A stretch of 64,000 nucleotides of DNA from Streptomyces erythrochromogenes (GTDB lineage: Bacteria; Actinomycetota; Actinomycetes; Streptomycetales; Streptomycetaceae), in NCBI RefSeq assembly GCF_036170895.1, contig NZ_CP108036.1, positions 3,968,001-4,032,000 on the forward strand, written 5' to 3'. The position numbers were made by a program, and so were the translations under genes. How positions within the stretch are numbered: the stretch's first letter is position 1; every line of letters starts with the position of its first letter. Shown here piece after piece: positions 45,574 through 53,889 of the stretch. The notes beneath the pieces are model-generated. The model had not been told where the DNA came from and did no database searches. It was given only the letters and a program-made list of their open reading frames with translations.

Positions 45574-45739
45574 CGCTGTCTCCTCGACACGTGCTTCCGG
45601 GTAGCGGTCCGCTCCTTCCGTGAGGTGAGTGGAGCCCCGGTCCCCTGCCCGCATCATAGGGCGCCGGCGCGCCGGCGCTCCAGCGGGGAGTGATGCAGAC
45701 CACATGAGATGTCCGCGTGTCACCCCCCGCTGTACGGCC

Positions 45740-46153
45740 TCAGGCGCTCAGCGTGTCCGCCGCCGTCGGGGACGAGTCGCGCAGGAAGGTCGTGCAGCGC
45801 TCGTACTCCTCCTTCTCGCCGATCGCCTCGGCCGCGCGGGCCAGGGCGTGCAGGGCGCGCAGGAAACCGCGGTTCGGCTCGTGCTCCCACGGGACGGGGC
45901 CGTGGCCCTTCCAGCCGGCGCGGCGCAGCGCGTCGAGACCGCGGTGGTAGCCCGTACGGGCGTAGGCGTACGACTCCACCGTGCTGCCGGCGGCGAACGC
46001 CTCGTCGGCGAGGACCGCCCAGGCGAGGGAGGACGTGGGGTGCGCGGCGGCCACCTCGACGGCCGGGGTGCCGGCGGCGATGGCCGCACGGCCGGGCTCG
46101 TCGGGGAGGTGGGTGGGGGCGGGGCCCCCGAGCAGGTTCTGGTGAATGGACAT
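45740..46153 (-). CDS. DUF3151 family protein
   Basis: A 137-residue actinobacterial DUF3151 protein. Hallmarks: MSIHQNLLGGPAPTHLP at the start, VAAAHPTSSLAWAVLADEA, then YAYARTGYHRGLDALRRAGW with the conserved P-W-E-H-E-P-N-R-G-F. It is helical and soluble, with TPR-like spacing, and no catalytic motif. Role unknown. It lies upstream of kynA on the same strand with a 166-base gap, and is separated from the next gene by a very G-rich stretch. Confidence 0.85.
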   Translation of the reverse strand: MSIHQNLLGGPAPTHLPDEPGRAAIAAGTPAVEVAAAHPTSSLAWAVLADEAFAAGSTVESYAYARTGYHRGLDALRRAGWKGHGPVPWEHEPNRGFLRALHALARAAEAIGEKEEYERCTTFLRDSSPTAADTLSA

Positions 46154-46199
46154 GCCCCCAGTCTGCCGGGTGCGGTGGTCCGCAAAACCGGCGGCACAA

Positions 46200-46403
46200 C
46201 CCGCGGCCCCGGACCGCCCACCCCGCCGAGCCCCGGGGCGCTGCGGGGTGGGCCGCCAGGCCCGGGAGGCGAGGGCCGCGGCGGGGGGCGGGGGCCGGGG
46301 CCGGGGCCCGCCGGGGCCGGGGGGCGAGGGGGGGCCGAGGGGGGCGAGGGGGCCGGGGGGCGAGGGGGCGAGGGGGCGAGGGGGCGGGGGCGAGGGGGCG
46401 GGG
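46200..46403 (+). repeat. Low-complexity G-rich tract with GAGGGGGC-type repeats
   Basis: About 200 bases, mostly G on the plus strand, with runs of 4-6 G separated by one or two other bases and ending in tandem GAGGGGGC units. No gene or promoter is visible; the tract separates the TetR gene's 3' end from DUF3151 and extends into the last codons of the TetR gene. It has many overlapping G-quadruplex patterns. Assembly or strain variation is likely here. Confidence 0.75.
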
Positions 46404-47117
46404 TCAGGTTGTGGGGGCGAGGGCTGCGGCGGGTGGACGCGGCGGCACGGGGCGATCGCACCGGCAGGCCTCGGCCTGGTCGTGCAGCGCCCTGGCGCCG
46501 CGGCCGGGCGCGGTGTCGAGCCGCTCCGCCACGGCCGGGAGCACCAGGCCCGGCATCACGTTGGCGTAGAGCGCCGAGACCTCCCGGTCCAGTTCGAGGC
46601 CGAGCGTCTGCGACATGACGTTGAGCCCGGCGAAGGCCCCGACCACCAGCCGCGCGGCAGCCGACGGGTCCACGTGCGGGAGCAGTTCGCCGCGCTCCTT
46701 CGCCTCCGCCATCAGTGCGGTGTGCAGCTCGATCCACCCCAGGTACGGCGCCGCCCGGTCCAGCTCCCGCCCGTTGTGCTCCAGGGTGAGCCGCGCGCTG
46801 CCGCGCATCAGCACGTCGTACTGGAGACGGTGCGAGAAGACCATGCCGACGTCGACGAACTCCTGCGCCTTGAACTCCTGCGGGGCGAACGGCGCGTGCA
46901 TGTTCACCTGGGCCTCGATCACGGCCTGCGCCAGGTGCTCCTTCGACTCGAAGTGGAAGTAGAGCGCGCCCTTGGTGACCTTGGCGAGGCTGACGATGTC
47001 CGTCAGCTTGGCCGCGTCGTACCCGCGGTCCTCGAACACCATCGCGGCGGCCTCCAGGATCGCCCGGCGGGTGCGCACCGCACGGTCCTGCTTCACCTGC
47101 GGTCGTCCAGCCCTCAT
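46404..47117 (-). CDS. ScbR/ArpA-like TetR family regulator (gamma-butyrolactone-receptor type)
   Basis: A 237-residue TetR regulator. Helix-turn-helix: KQDRAVRTRRAILEAAAMVF then LTDIVSLAKVTKGALYFHFE, the very sequence style of autoregulator receptors (ScbR, ArpA, BarA). In the ligand domain, GWIELHTALMAEAKERGELL holds the Trp conserved at the butyrolactone pocket of this family. The last ~30 residues are Ala/Pro/Arg-rich and run into the G-rich tract, so the 3' end may be extended by repeat expansion. No scbA-type synthase is nearby, so it would be an orphan or pseudo-receptor. It could answer to a signal made elsewhere or to antibiotic intermediates. Confidence 0.85.
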   Translation of the reverse strand: MRAGRPQVKQDRAVRTRRAILEAAAMVFEDRGYDAAKLTDIVSLAKVTKGALYFHFESKEHLAQAVIEAQVNMHAPFAPQEFKAQEFVDVGMVFSHRLQYDVLMRGSARLTLEHNGRELDRAAPYLGWIELHTALMAEAKERGELLPHVDPSAAARLVVGAFAGLNVMSQTLGLELDREVSALYANVMPGLVLPAVAERLDTAPGRGARALHDQAEACRCDRPVPPRPPAAALAPTT

Positions 47118-47247
47118 GTGCCCCTGTCCCCCTCCACGCCCCCGACGCAGGATTGCAGTTCACACCATCGCGGAGCCACCGTCCACCGGCGTCCCCGCCC
47201 CCGCACCGCCCCCGCCGGCCCCCGTCCGGCCCCCGTCCGGGAACGCC

Positions 47248-47289
47248 GGAGGGCCCGGCCTCCGTCCTGGGACGGGGGCCGGACCCTCC
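47248..47289 (-). terminator. Long hairpin terminator after fba
   Basis: A near-perfect ~18-bp stem (GGAGGG-CCGGCC-CCGTC with small bulges against GACGG-GGCCGG-CCCTCC) lies about 32 bases after the fba stop on the minus strand. The rest of the 204-base gap to the TetR gene holds that gene's promoter and nothing else I can support. Confidence 0.7.
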
Positions 47290-47321
47290 TGTGCGACTGC
47301 TGCCGCGGCTGCGGCGGGCGA

Positions 47322-48344
47322 CTACTTGATCTTGGTGCCGGCGGAGCGCAGGTTCGCGCACGCCTCGACCACACGCGCGGCCATGCCCGCCTCGGCGGCC
47401 TTGCCCCAGGTGCGGGGGTCGTACTTCGACTTGGTGCCGACCTCGCCGTCGACCTTCAGGACACCGGCGTAGTTGCTGAACATGTGGTCCACGACCGGGC
47501 GGGTGAAGGCGTACTGGGTGTCGGTGTCCAGGTTCATCTTCACGACGCCGTTCTCCAGCGCGGTGGCGATCTCCTCGGCCGTGGAGCCCGAACCGCCGTG
47601 GAAGACGAAGTCGAACGGCGAGGCCTTGCCGAACTTCTCGGCGACACCGGCCTGGAGGTCCTTGAGGAGCTCGGGGCGCAGGACGACGTTGCCCGGCTTG
47701 TAGACGCCGTGGACGTTGCCGAAGGAGGCGGCCAGCAGGTAGCGGCCCTTCTCGCCCAGGCCCAGGGCCTCGGCGGTACGGATCGCGTCCTCGACGGTGG
47801 TGTAGAGCTCGTCGTTGATCTCGTGGCTGACGCCGTCCTCCTCGCCGCCGGTCGGGGTGATCTCGACCTCGAGGATGATCTTCGCCGCGACGGCCTTGGC
47901 GAGCAGCTCCTGGCCGATGGCAAGGTTGTCGGCCAGGGTCTCGGCGGAGCCGTCCCACATGTGCGACTGGAAGAGCGGGTTCAGACCGCGGGCGACGCGC
48001 TCGGCGGAGATGTCCAGGAGCGGACGCACGTAGCCGTCCAGCTTGTCCTTGGGGCAGTGGTCGGTGTGCAGCGCGACGGTGATGTCGTACTTGGCGGCGA
48101 CGATGTGCGCGAACTCCGCCAGGGCGACCGCGCCGGTGACCATGTCCTTCTTGTGCTGGCCACCCAGGAACTCCGCACCACCGGTGGAGATCTGGATGAT
48201 GCCGTCGCTCTCGGCCTCCGCGAAGCCCCGCAGCGCAGCGTGCAGGGTCTGGGACGAGGTCACGTTGATGGCCGGGTAGGCGAACTTGCCTGCCTTCGCC
48301 CGGTCGAGCATCTCGTTGTAGACCTCGGGGGTTGCGATGGGCAT
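47322..48344 (-). CDS. fba: Class II fructose-bisphosphate aldolase
   Basis: A 340-residue zinc-dependent aldolase, cleaving fructose 1,6-bisphosphate to glyceraldehyde-3-phosphate and dihydroxyacetone phosphate in glycolysis/gluconeogenesis. The zinc/catalytic motif VALHTDHCPKDKL, the SHMWDGSAETL segment, the glutamate in LEVEITPTGGEEDGVSHEI and the later FGNVHGVYKPGNV and FVFHGGSGS with zinc-binding His are all present. The ATG at MPIATPEVYNEML is the family start; the frame upstream is leader sequence. Monocistronic, flanked by a terminator and by the parS site. Confidence 0.97.
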   Translation of the reverse strand: MPIATPEVYNEMLDRAKAGKFAYPAINVTSSQTLHAALRGFAEAESDGIIQISTGGAEFLGGQHKKDMVTGAVALAEFAHIVAAKYDITVALHTDHCPKDKLDGYVRPLLDISAERVARGLNPLFQSHMWDGSAETLADNLAIGQELLAKAVAAKIILEVEITPTGGEEDGVSHEINDELYTTVEDAIRTAEALGLGEKGRYLLAASFGNVHGVYKPGNVVLRPELLKDLQAGVAEKFGKASPFDFVFHGGSGSTAEEIATALENGVVKMNLDTDTQYAFTRPVVDHMFSNYAGVLKVDGEVGTKSKYDPRTWGKAAEAGMAARVVEACANLRSAGTKIK

Positions 48345-48474
48345 CTGTCCGCTCCTTGGATGTGCGGGGAGTGTGCTTATTGCGGGCCCTGACCTGGGGG
48401 CGACGTCATCGTCGCGCCTATCTTTCCAGACTCCGCGCAAGGGTCCAGCCCGCCGGTCTCACGTGATGGGCGAA

Positions 48475-48510
48475 CGGCCCGGGATGTTTCACGTGAAACA
48501 TCCCGGGCCG
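48475..48510. promoter_or_regulatory. parS centromere-like site (ParB binding site)
   Basis: A perfect 36-bp palindrome whose centre, TGTTTCACGTGAAACA (48485-48500), is the bacterial parS consensus bound by ParB for origin segregation and condensation. It lies intergenically between the pyrE stop and the fba start. In Streptomyces these sites cluster around oriC, so the site places the window in the origin-proximal chromosome. The extended flanking arms (CCCGGGA/TCCCGGG) could also act as a terminator hairpin for pyrE, but the exact consensus core makes parS the main call. Confidence 0.93.
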
Positions 48511-48582
48511 CGGGGAAAGGCCAGGTCAGGCCCGCCTCAAGGGCGGCCGGGGACCTTTGTCACGAGTTGCCGCAGTGGCCGG

Positions 48583-49146
48583 TCAGGACAGGCCGAGGTC
48601 CTCGAGGCGGTAGCCGGTGAGGTACGGCAGGCCCGCCTCGGCGATCGCGTCGGCGGCGCCGCGGTCGACGATCGTGGCGACGGCTACGACCTCGCCGCCG
48701 GCCTCGCGGACGGCCTCGACGGCGGTCAGCGGGGATCCGCCGGTGGTCGAGGTGTCCTCGACCACCAGGCAGCGCTTGCCCTTCACGTCGGTGCCCTCGA
48801 TGCGGCGCTGCATGCCGTGCGCCTTCTGCGCCTTGCGGACGACGAACGCGTCCAGGCGCTGACCGCGCGCGGCGGAGGCGTGCAGCATCGAGGTGGCGAC
48901 CGGGTCGGCGCCGAGGGTGAGGCCGCCGACGCAGTCGAAGTCGAGCTCGGCGGTGAGGTCGAGCATGACCTGGCCGACCAGCGGGGCCGCCTCGCCGTCG
49001 AGGGTGATCCGACGGAGGTCGATGTAGTAGTCGGCCTCCCGGCCGGAGGAGAGGATCACCTTGCCGTGCACGACGGCCTTGTCCTTGATCTGCTGCAGAA
49101 GCGCATCCCGTGTGCCTGGCGGCATTACTTCGTTGACGTCACTCAT
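48583..49146 (-). CDS. pyrE: Orotate phosphoribosyltransferase
   Basis: A 187-residue PyrE, joining orotate to PRPP to make OMP in pyrimidine synthesis. The PRPP motif is RCLVVEDTSTTGGSPLTAVE, and the N-terminal LSSGREADYYIDLRRITLDG and the VRKAQKAHGMQRRIEG flexible loop are as in active enzymes. The ATG start is usual. The aldose-epimerase gene lies 21 bases upstream on the same strand, so the two are probably cotranscribed. Confidence 0.97.
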   Translation of the reverse strand: MSDVNEVMPPGTRDALLQQIKDKAVVHGKVILSSGREADYYIDLRRITLDGEAAPLVGQVMLDLTAELDFDCVGGLTLGADPVATSMLHASAARGQRLDAFVVRKAQKAHGMQRRIEGTDVKGKRCLVVEDTSTTGGSPLTAVEAVREAGGEVVAVATIVDRGAADAIAEAGLPYLTGYRLEDLGLS

Positions 49147-49167
49147 GCCGACGAGCTTAGTTGCGGG

Positions 49168-49950
49168 CTAGGCGAGCCGACGCCACGTCCAGGTCGTGGA
49201 AACCTCCAGCGGGTCCACGGGGGTGACCAGGCGCGGAGCGGTGTTGATCCCGTTCGGCGGGCCGGACTGCGGCTCGACGCAGACGGCCTCGGCCTGCTCG
49301 TCGTAGACGACCACCCATTCGGACCTGCTGGTGATGCGCAGCTCCAGTGCGCCGGGCCAGGTGAGGGTGACGTCGACCCCGTCGGGCATGCCGAAGCAGT
49401 CGTCCCAGGGGCCGGGCTTCCGGTCGATGCGGTTGCCGGTGGGGAGGTGGTCGGCGCCGCGCTCCTCCTGCCAGGCGGGGTCGAAGGAGAGCTCCACGTC
49501 CCGGCCGCCCAGGTTGCGCAGGAACCAGGGGTGCCAGCCGGCCTGGGCCGGGAAGGAGTCCCCGTACGTCTCGACGCCCATGGTGAGGGTCAGCGAGTCC
49601 TCGGCGAGCGTGACGACCTGGGTGACCCGGCCGGGGGTCGGCCACGGGTCGACGAGGTCGTAGGTGAAGGCGGCCTCGGTGGCGGTGGCGCCGGCCGGCC
49701 GCCACGACGCGTCACGGCCGAAGCCGTGGAGGGCGTGCGGCGGGTGGTCGAGGGGCATCTGGTGCAGGGTCGCACCGTTGTGGAACCGGCCGTCCTTCAT
49801 ACGGCCGCACCACGGCACCATCGGGAAGGACCCGTACCGGGGCCCCTGGCGCAGCAGCTCGGTCCCGTCGATGCGCAGACTGCTGATCCGGCAGCCGTTC
49901 TCCTGGTCGACAGTCACCTCGGTGCCGCCGGCGCTCAGTTGCGTACTCAT
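49168..49950 (-). CDS. Aldose 1-epimerase (galactose mutarotase-like)
   Basis: A 260-residue protein of the aldose-epimerase beta-sandwich. GSFPMVPWCGRMKDGRF, the catalytic-His candidates in HPPHALHGFGRDASW and AGWHPWFLRNL, and the Glu in EAVCVEPQSGPPNGINTAP are in family order. It would interconvert alpha and beta anomers of hexoses. Directly upstream of pyrE with a 21-base gap. Confidence 0.9.
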   Translation of the reverse strand: MSTQLSAGGTEVTVDQENGCRISSLRIDGTELLRQGPRYGSFPMVPWCGRMKDGRFHNGATLHQMPLDHPPHALHGFGRDASWRPAGATATEAAFTYDLVDPWPTPGRVTQVVTLAEDSLTLTMGVETYGDSFPAQAGWHPWFLRNLGGRDVELSFDPAWQEERGADHLPTGNRIDRKPGPWDDCFGMPDGVDVTLTWPGALELRITSRSEWVVVYDEQAEAVCVEPQSGPPNGINTAPRLVTPVDPLEVSTTWTWRRLA

Positions 49951-50014
49951 GCGGTCGACCCTAGGGGGTGGCCCGCCGAGAATCCCCGCGGGTCGACGTG
50001 GCCGAGGCCGCAGG

Positions 50015-50839
50015 TCAGCGGCGGCGGCGCAGGGCCCGGCCGATGACGACGGCCGAGGCGAGCGCGAGCGCCGCGGCCGGGGCGATCCAGCGCAGGCTGT
50101 CGCCGGTCGCGGTGGCGGCCGGCGCGGGCACCGGGGCGTACCGGCCGCGCGGGGGCGCGTGGTCCACCTCCTCGGCGCTGCGGCCGATCATGGTGCGGCG
50201 GGCGTGGGCGGCCTCGGCCGGGGGCCGCGGAGCTCCGGCCGCGTCGAGGTCCTCGAACCCGCCGGCCAGGAAGGGATCCAGGGCGGGGTCCAGGGACGGG
50301 GGCGGCACCTCGGTCTCGAAGACCGTGGCACTGACCTCGGTGACCTCGTCCTCCGGCCCCGCCGGGCCGTCGAGTTCCTCGGCCTCGGCCTCCGCGACCG
50401 GGTCGCTGATCGCGGACCCCGCGGCCAGCTGGCCGGCTGCCCGGTCGAGCAGCCTGCGCAGGGCCGTGGCCGCGGCCTCGGGGGCGAAGGAGGCGGCGCG
50501 CCCGTCGGCGGTCGCGTGCGCGGTGAAGTCGATCCGGGTCCCGCCCGGGACCGGGGTCAGGCGCAGGCCGAGGGAGAACTTCACGCTGCCGCTGCCCCGC
50601 ACCTCCGTGCCCTCACCCTCAAAGGTGAAGCGGTCGGGGTCCTGCTCGATGACGGCCGCGGAGCCCCGGTAGGTCACGGTGCTCCCGCCGGCCCGCACCT
50701 TGAGCCGTCCGGAGAGCGGGCCCACGCCCGTGTCGGCGTCCTGCTGGAGTCCCGGCACGCACCGGGCCACGCTGGCGGGGTCGCGCAGCACGGCGCGGAG
50801 GTCGTCTGCCGGTACCGGGACGAACACCTGATGCTCCAT
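50015..50839 (-). CDS. SRPBCC (CoxG/START-like) domain protein with C-terminal membrane anchor
   Basis: A 274-residue protein. The first ~145 residues form an SRPBCC helix-grip domain (MEHQVFVPVPADDLRAVLRD, VARCVPGLQQD, FTAHATADGRAAS), most like the CoxG group. An acidic, disordered linker (~146-245) follows, then a single C-terminal helix (IAPAAALALASAVVIGRALR) ending in arginines, giving tail-anchored topology with the domain in the cytoplasm. CoxG proteins anchor CO-dehydrogenase to the membrane, but no cox genes are here, so the partner is unknown. The membrane spermidine-synthase-like gene is 32 bases upstream on the same strand. Confidence 0.8.
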   Translation of the reverse strand: MEHQVFVPVPADDLRAVLRDPASVARCVPGLQQDADTGVGPLSGRLKVRAGGSTVTYRGSAAVIEQDPDRFTFEGEGTEVRGSGSVKFSLGLRLTPVPGGTRIDFTAHATADGRAASFAPEAAATALRRLLDRAAGQLAAGSAISDPVAEAEAEELDGPAGPEDEVTEVSATVFETEVPPPSLDPALDPFLAGGFEDLDAAGAPRPPAEAAHARRTMIGRSAEEVDHAPPRGRYAPVPAPAATATGDSLRWIAPAAALALASAVVIGRALRRRR

Positions 50840-50871
50840 GCGGTCGAGCCTACGGCCTGGACCGCACCGGG

Positions 50872-52515
50872 TCACGAATAGCGCGGATGCGGCAGCGTCG
50901 AGGGCGGAAGTCCGCTCACCCGGGTGCGTTCGGCGTCGCGCGACGCGTCCTGGAGGGAGCCGGTCGACAGCGAGCGCAGGGCGGGCGTCTCGTGGTCCAC
51001 GCGCAGCCGGGGCTCCTGGTCGCGGGCGGCCAGGACGAACCCCCAGTCCTGCGGCGGCGCGCCGGTTCCCCCGAGCGGGGTGCGGTCGGGGCCTGCGGCG
51101 AAGCCCGTGAGGCGGCCGCCCGCGCTGTAGGGGGCGGTGCGCAGGCCGGCCGCGCGGAGCGTGGAGTCGACCGTCCAGTACGTACGGGGGCGCGTGGCCA
51201 GCGGCCCGGCGTGCACCGCCATCCGGCCGCCGGGCGCCAGGGCCCGCACGGCCAGTCCGTAGAACTCCTGCGAGTACAGCTTCGTGCTGGGGGTGATGCC
51301 GGGGTCGGGGAGGTCGGAGACGATCACGTCGAAGCGGTCGTTCGCGGCGGGCCCGCGCAGCCAGCGGAAGGCGTCCTGGGTGACGACGGCCAGGCGCGGG
51401 TCGGCGTACACCCCGGCGTTGAGCGCGGAGAGCATGGGGTCGGTGCGGGCGAGGCGGACCACGCCGGGGTCGACCTCGACGACGGTGACGGAGGCGACGT
51501 CCCGGTAGCGGAGCACCTCGCGGGCGGCGAGCCCGTCGCCGCCGCCGAGGACGAGGACACGGGCGTGCGGGCCGGTCATCGCGGGGTGGACCAGGGCCTC
51601 GTGGTAGCGGTACTCGTCGTAGCCGCTGACCCGCAGCCGCCCGTCGAGGTACAGGTCGAGGGAGCGCGGTGAGCCGGTCGCGGGGCCGGTGAGCACCAGC
51701 TCCTGCACCCCGGTCTGGACGGCGACCCGCACCTCGGAACCGTAGACGGCGCGCCGGGCGAGCCGCTCGAAGTCGTCGGCGAGGACGGTCGCGGAGGCGA
51801 GCACGACGAGGACGGTCAGGTTGGCGGCGATGAGCAGCCAGCGGCTGCGCCGGCTCAGGTCGTGGCGGAAGAGCCACAGGACCAGTCCGCCGCCGACGAC
51901 GGCGTTGACGGTGCCGGTGAGCATGGCGCCGGTGAGCTGGCCGAGCATCGGCAGCAGCAGGAACGGGAAGGCGAGGCCGCCGACGAGGGCGCCCACGTAG
52001 TCGGCGGCGAACAGGTCGGCGACGGCTCCGCCCGCGTCCTGCCTGCGGATGCGCTGGATGAGGACCATCAGCAGCGGGATCTCCGCGCCGATGAGCATGC
52101 CGATGGCGAAGGAGAACGCGACGAGCGCCGGGCGGGACTCCCCCAGCCAGGCGAAACTCGCGTACAGCGCTATGGCGGAGAGCCCGCCGAGGAGGGCGAG
52201 CCCGGCCTCGATGGCGGCGAAGCCGAGGGCGGGCCGGTGCCGCAGGCGTTTGGCGAGCAGGGAGCCGACGCCCATGGCGAAGACCATGACGGACAGCACG
52301 ACCGACGCCTGGGTGACGGAGTCGCCGATGAGGTAGGTGCCCAGGGCGAGGAGCTCCAGCTCGTACACGAGCCCGCAGGCTGCGCAGACGAACACGGTGG
52401 CCAGGACCAGGAGTCGGCCCGTCCGGGGCCGTACGGGCAGGGCGGCCGCAACGGTCGCGGCGCCTCCCGGCTCCGGAGCCGGGAGGACCCGGCGCGGGAC
52501 GGAACGGTCGATCAT
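50872..52515 (-). CDS. Membrane spermidine-synthase-like protein (SpeE-type domain fused to seven helices)
   Basis: A 547-residue protein. The N-terminal ~240 residues contain about seven membrane helices ([20 protein letters not shown] onwards). The C-terminal ~300 residues are a spermidine-synthase-like Rossmann domain: [15 protein letters not shown], the SAM-type glycine loop [32 protein letters not shown] and [10 protein letters not shown] followed by [10 protein letters not shown]. The aminopropyltransferase acid residues appear kept (SDLPDP). This fused architecture is common in actinobacteria; its true reaction is unsettled and might be aminopropyl transfer to a membrane substrate. It probably forms an operon with the SRPBCC gene. 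Confidence 0.88.
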   Translation of the reverse strand: MIDRSVPRRVLPAPEPGGAATVAAALPVRPRTGRLLVLATVFVCAACGLVYELELLALGTYLIGDSVTQASVVLSVMVFAMGVGSLLAKRLRHRPALGFAAIEAGLALLGGLSAIALYASFAWLGESRPALVAFSFAIGMLIGAEIPLLMVLIQRIRRQDAGGAVADLFAADYVGALVGGLAFPFLLLPMLGQLTGAMLTGTVNAVVGGGLVLWLFRHDLSRRSRWLLIAANLTVLVVLASATVLADDFERLARRAVYGSEVRVAVQTGVQELVLTGPATGSPRSLDLYLDGRLRVSGYDEYRYHEALVHPAMTGPHARVLVLGGGDGLAAREVLRYRDVASVTVVEVDPGVVRLARTDPMLSALNAGVYADPRLAVVTQDAFRWLRGPAANDRFDVIVSDLPDPGITPSTKLYSQEFYGLAVRALAPGGRMAVHAGPLATRPRTYWTVDSTLRAAGLRTAPYSAGGRLTGFAAGPDRTPLGGTGAPPQDWGFVLAARDQEPRLRVDHETPALRSLSTGSLQDASRDAERTRVSGLPPSTLPHPRYS

Positions 52516-52672
52516 GAAGCGAACCGTACGTCACCGCCCACTCGCATCCGGTCACCCACATGGGTGCAAGTGGCGCACTGATCCGGCCAGTTGGCGTAAC
52601 CACACCGCACATCCCGCACCGCGGAGCGCCGGTCGGCCACGCACCGCCCGAGCACCCCCTCCCCCGCACGGC

Positions 52673-53218
52673 CTAGAGCAGGGCGGCCGATTCCAGGGCG
52701 GGCGCCACGGCGCCCATCCGCACCCCGACCCGCGTGCGGGTGGCCACCAACTGCCCTTCCTGCGGGTACGCGTGCCAGGTGCGCCACCGCACCTGGCCCT
52801 CGTACCGCTGGGCGAGCATCGCGGTGAAGGCGTGCGGGCTCCCCGGGAACGTCCCCGCCAGTCCGTTCGGGTGGTCGGCCACCAGCGCGAGCAGCTCCTG
52901 AGCCCGCCCCGCGAAGGATCCCCGGGACAGGGTCTCGACCCGCGCGGCGAACTCGTACTCCCAGTCGCCCACCCGCTTCGCCACGCCGAGCGGCAGCGGC
53001 GTACTGCTCCCGGGCATGCAGGCGACCGTCTCCGAGCAGAGCACGTCCCGCTCCTCCAGCAGAACCTGATGGGAGGCCCCGAGCAGGCGCAACTCGACCT
53101 TCGCACCCGAAAGTTCGAGGTTCAGTACGGCCAGGGCGGGCAGCCGGTCCCGACCCAGGGCCCAGGCGAGGTCGGCGGCACGCGTGTCGGTGTAGGAGGT
53201 CTGGAGGGTCGTGAGCAT
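52673..53218 (-). CDS. DUF2617 family protein
   Basis: A 181-residue actinobacterial DUF2617 protein (MLTTLQTSYTDTRAADLAWALG, LPALAVLNLELSGAKVELRL, LGASHQVLLEERDVLCSETVA, W-R-T-W-H-A-Y-P-Q-E-G-Q-L-V). It is a beta-rich soluble domain of unknown function, often encoded near the membrane spermidine-synthase-like gene as here (157-base gap). The ATG at MLTTLQ fits relatives; the extra 20 codons upstream are not conserved. No catalytic motif recognised. Confidence 0.85.
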   Translation of the reverse strand: MLTTLQTSYTDTRAADLAWALGRDRLPALAVLNLELSGAKVELRLLGASHQVLLEERDVLCSETVACMPGSSTPLPLGVAKRVGDWEYEFAARVETLSRGSFAGRAQELLALVADHPNGLAGTFPGSPHAFTAMLAQRYEGQVRWRTWHAYPQEGQLVATRTRVGVRMGAVAPALESAALL

Positions 53219-53541
53219 GAGTCGGCTCCGCAAACGCGCGAGGGAGATGGGCCGGGGCCCGCCAGCGGTAGCAAGCACGGGTGGGGGGACACCGGCACGG
53301 GTCCACAGGAAGTCCAGGGAGGTCCGAGGACTGGTCTACTCAACCGAGGGAATCATGAAAGGCACGGCACTCACAGCGTTTTTACCCAACTTGACGGGGT
53401 TTACATCCCCCCGGGGGCCCGGCAGTTCACGTGTTCAAGAGGTTGCGTCCCGCGCGTCGGGATGCATGGACAACGCGCGGGGCGCCCGAGGGGAAACGGC
53501 CCCTCGGACGCCCACGTCAGAACGGCGTCGGCCGCCCCGTG
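53219..53541. other. 323-base intergenic region
   Basis: Between the DUF2617 start and the miniprotein stop, both on the minus strand. It contains the presumed DUF2617 promoter in an unusually AT-rich patch (about 53340-53405, including GTTTTTACCC and TTTACATCCC) and the hairpin at 53486-53507. I find no supported gene in it. Confidence 0.5.
53486..53507 (-). terminator. Hairpin terminator after the miniprotein gene
   Basis: A perfect 8-bp stem (CCGAGGGG and CCCCTCGG) with a 6-base loop lies 34 bases after the miniprotein stop. Confidence 0.55.
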
Positions 53542-53763
53542 TCAGCTGCCGCCGCCACACCCCCCGCCCCCGCAGGAGGACGAAGAACCGCACGAGGACG
53601 ACGATCCGCAGCCCGCCGAGCCGGAGTCACCGGCCCACCAGCTGCGCCTGCCCCGGCGGGGCCGGCGCGGACGGGAGCCGTGCCCCGCCAGCTTCCGGAC
53701 GATCCGGCTCATGAAGAACACGAGCAACGCACAGACCCCGAGCACTACGAAGACGAACTCCAT
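53542..53763 (-). CDS. Membrane miniprotein with Ser/Cys/Gly-repeat tail, 73 aa
   Basis: A 73-residue protein: one N-terminal helix (MEFVFVVLGVCALLVFFMSR), a strongly basic stretch (RPRRPRRGRR), WWAGDSG, then a tail of four or five serine/glycine blocks separated by single cysteines (GCGSSSSCGSSSSCGGGGCG). The start has a GAGAGGGG site about 6 bases upstream. The last ~23 residues contain four Cys in C-x6-C-x5-C-x4-C spacing, a pattern suited to metal binding or thioether/disulfide formation. Similar Cys/Gly tails end some actinobacterial membrane proteins. Function unknown; convincing as a gene because of its signal-anchor design and ribosome site. Confidence 0.65.
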   Translation of the reverse strand: MEFVFVVLGVCALLVFFMSRIVRKLAGHGSRPRRPRRGRRSWWAGDSGSAGCGSSSSCGSSSSCGGGGCGGGS

Positions 53764-53889
53764 GTCCGCCCCTCTCTCACGCCCCGGTCCTCCCGGGGAG
53801 CGGGATCCCCGCGTCCCGCGTGAAGGAGGAATCCCCACGGCCCGCACGGCCCAAAGCACACTTGAGCAAGTCCAGAGGTTGCACGCAGG

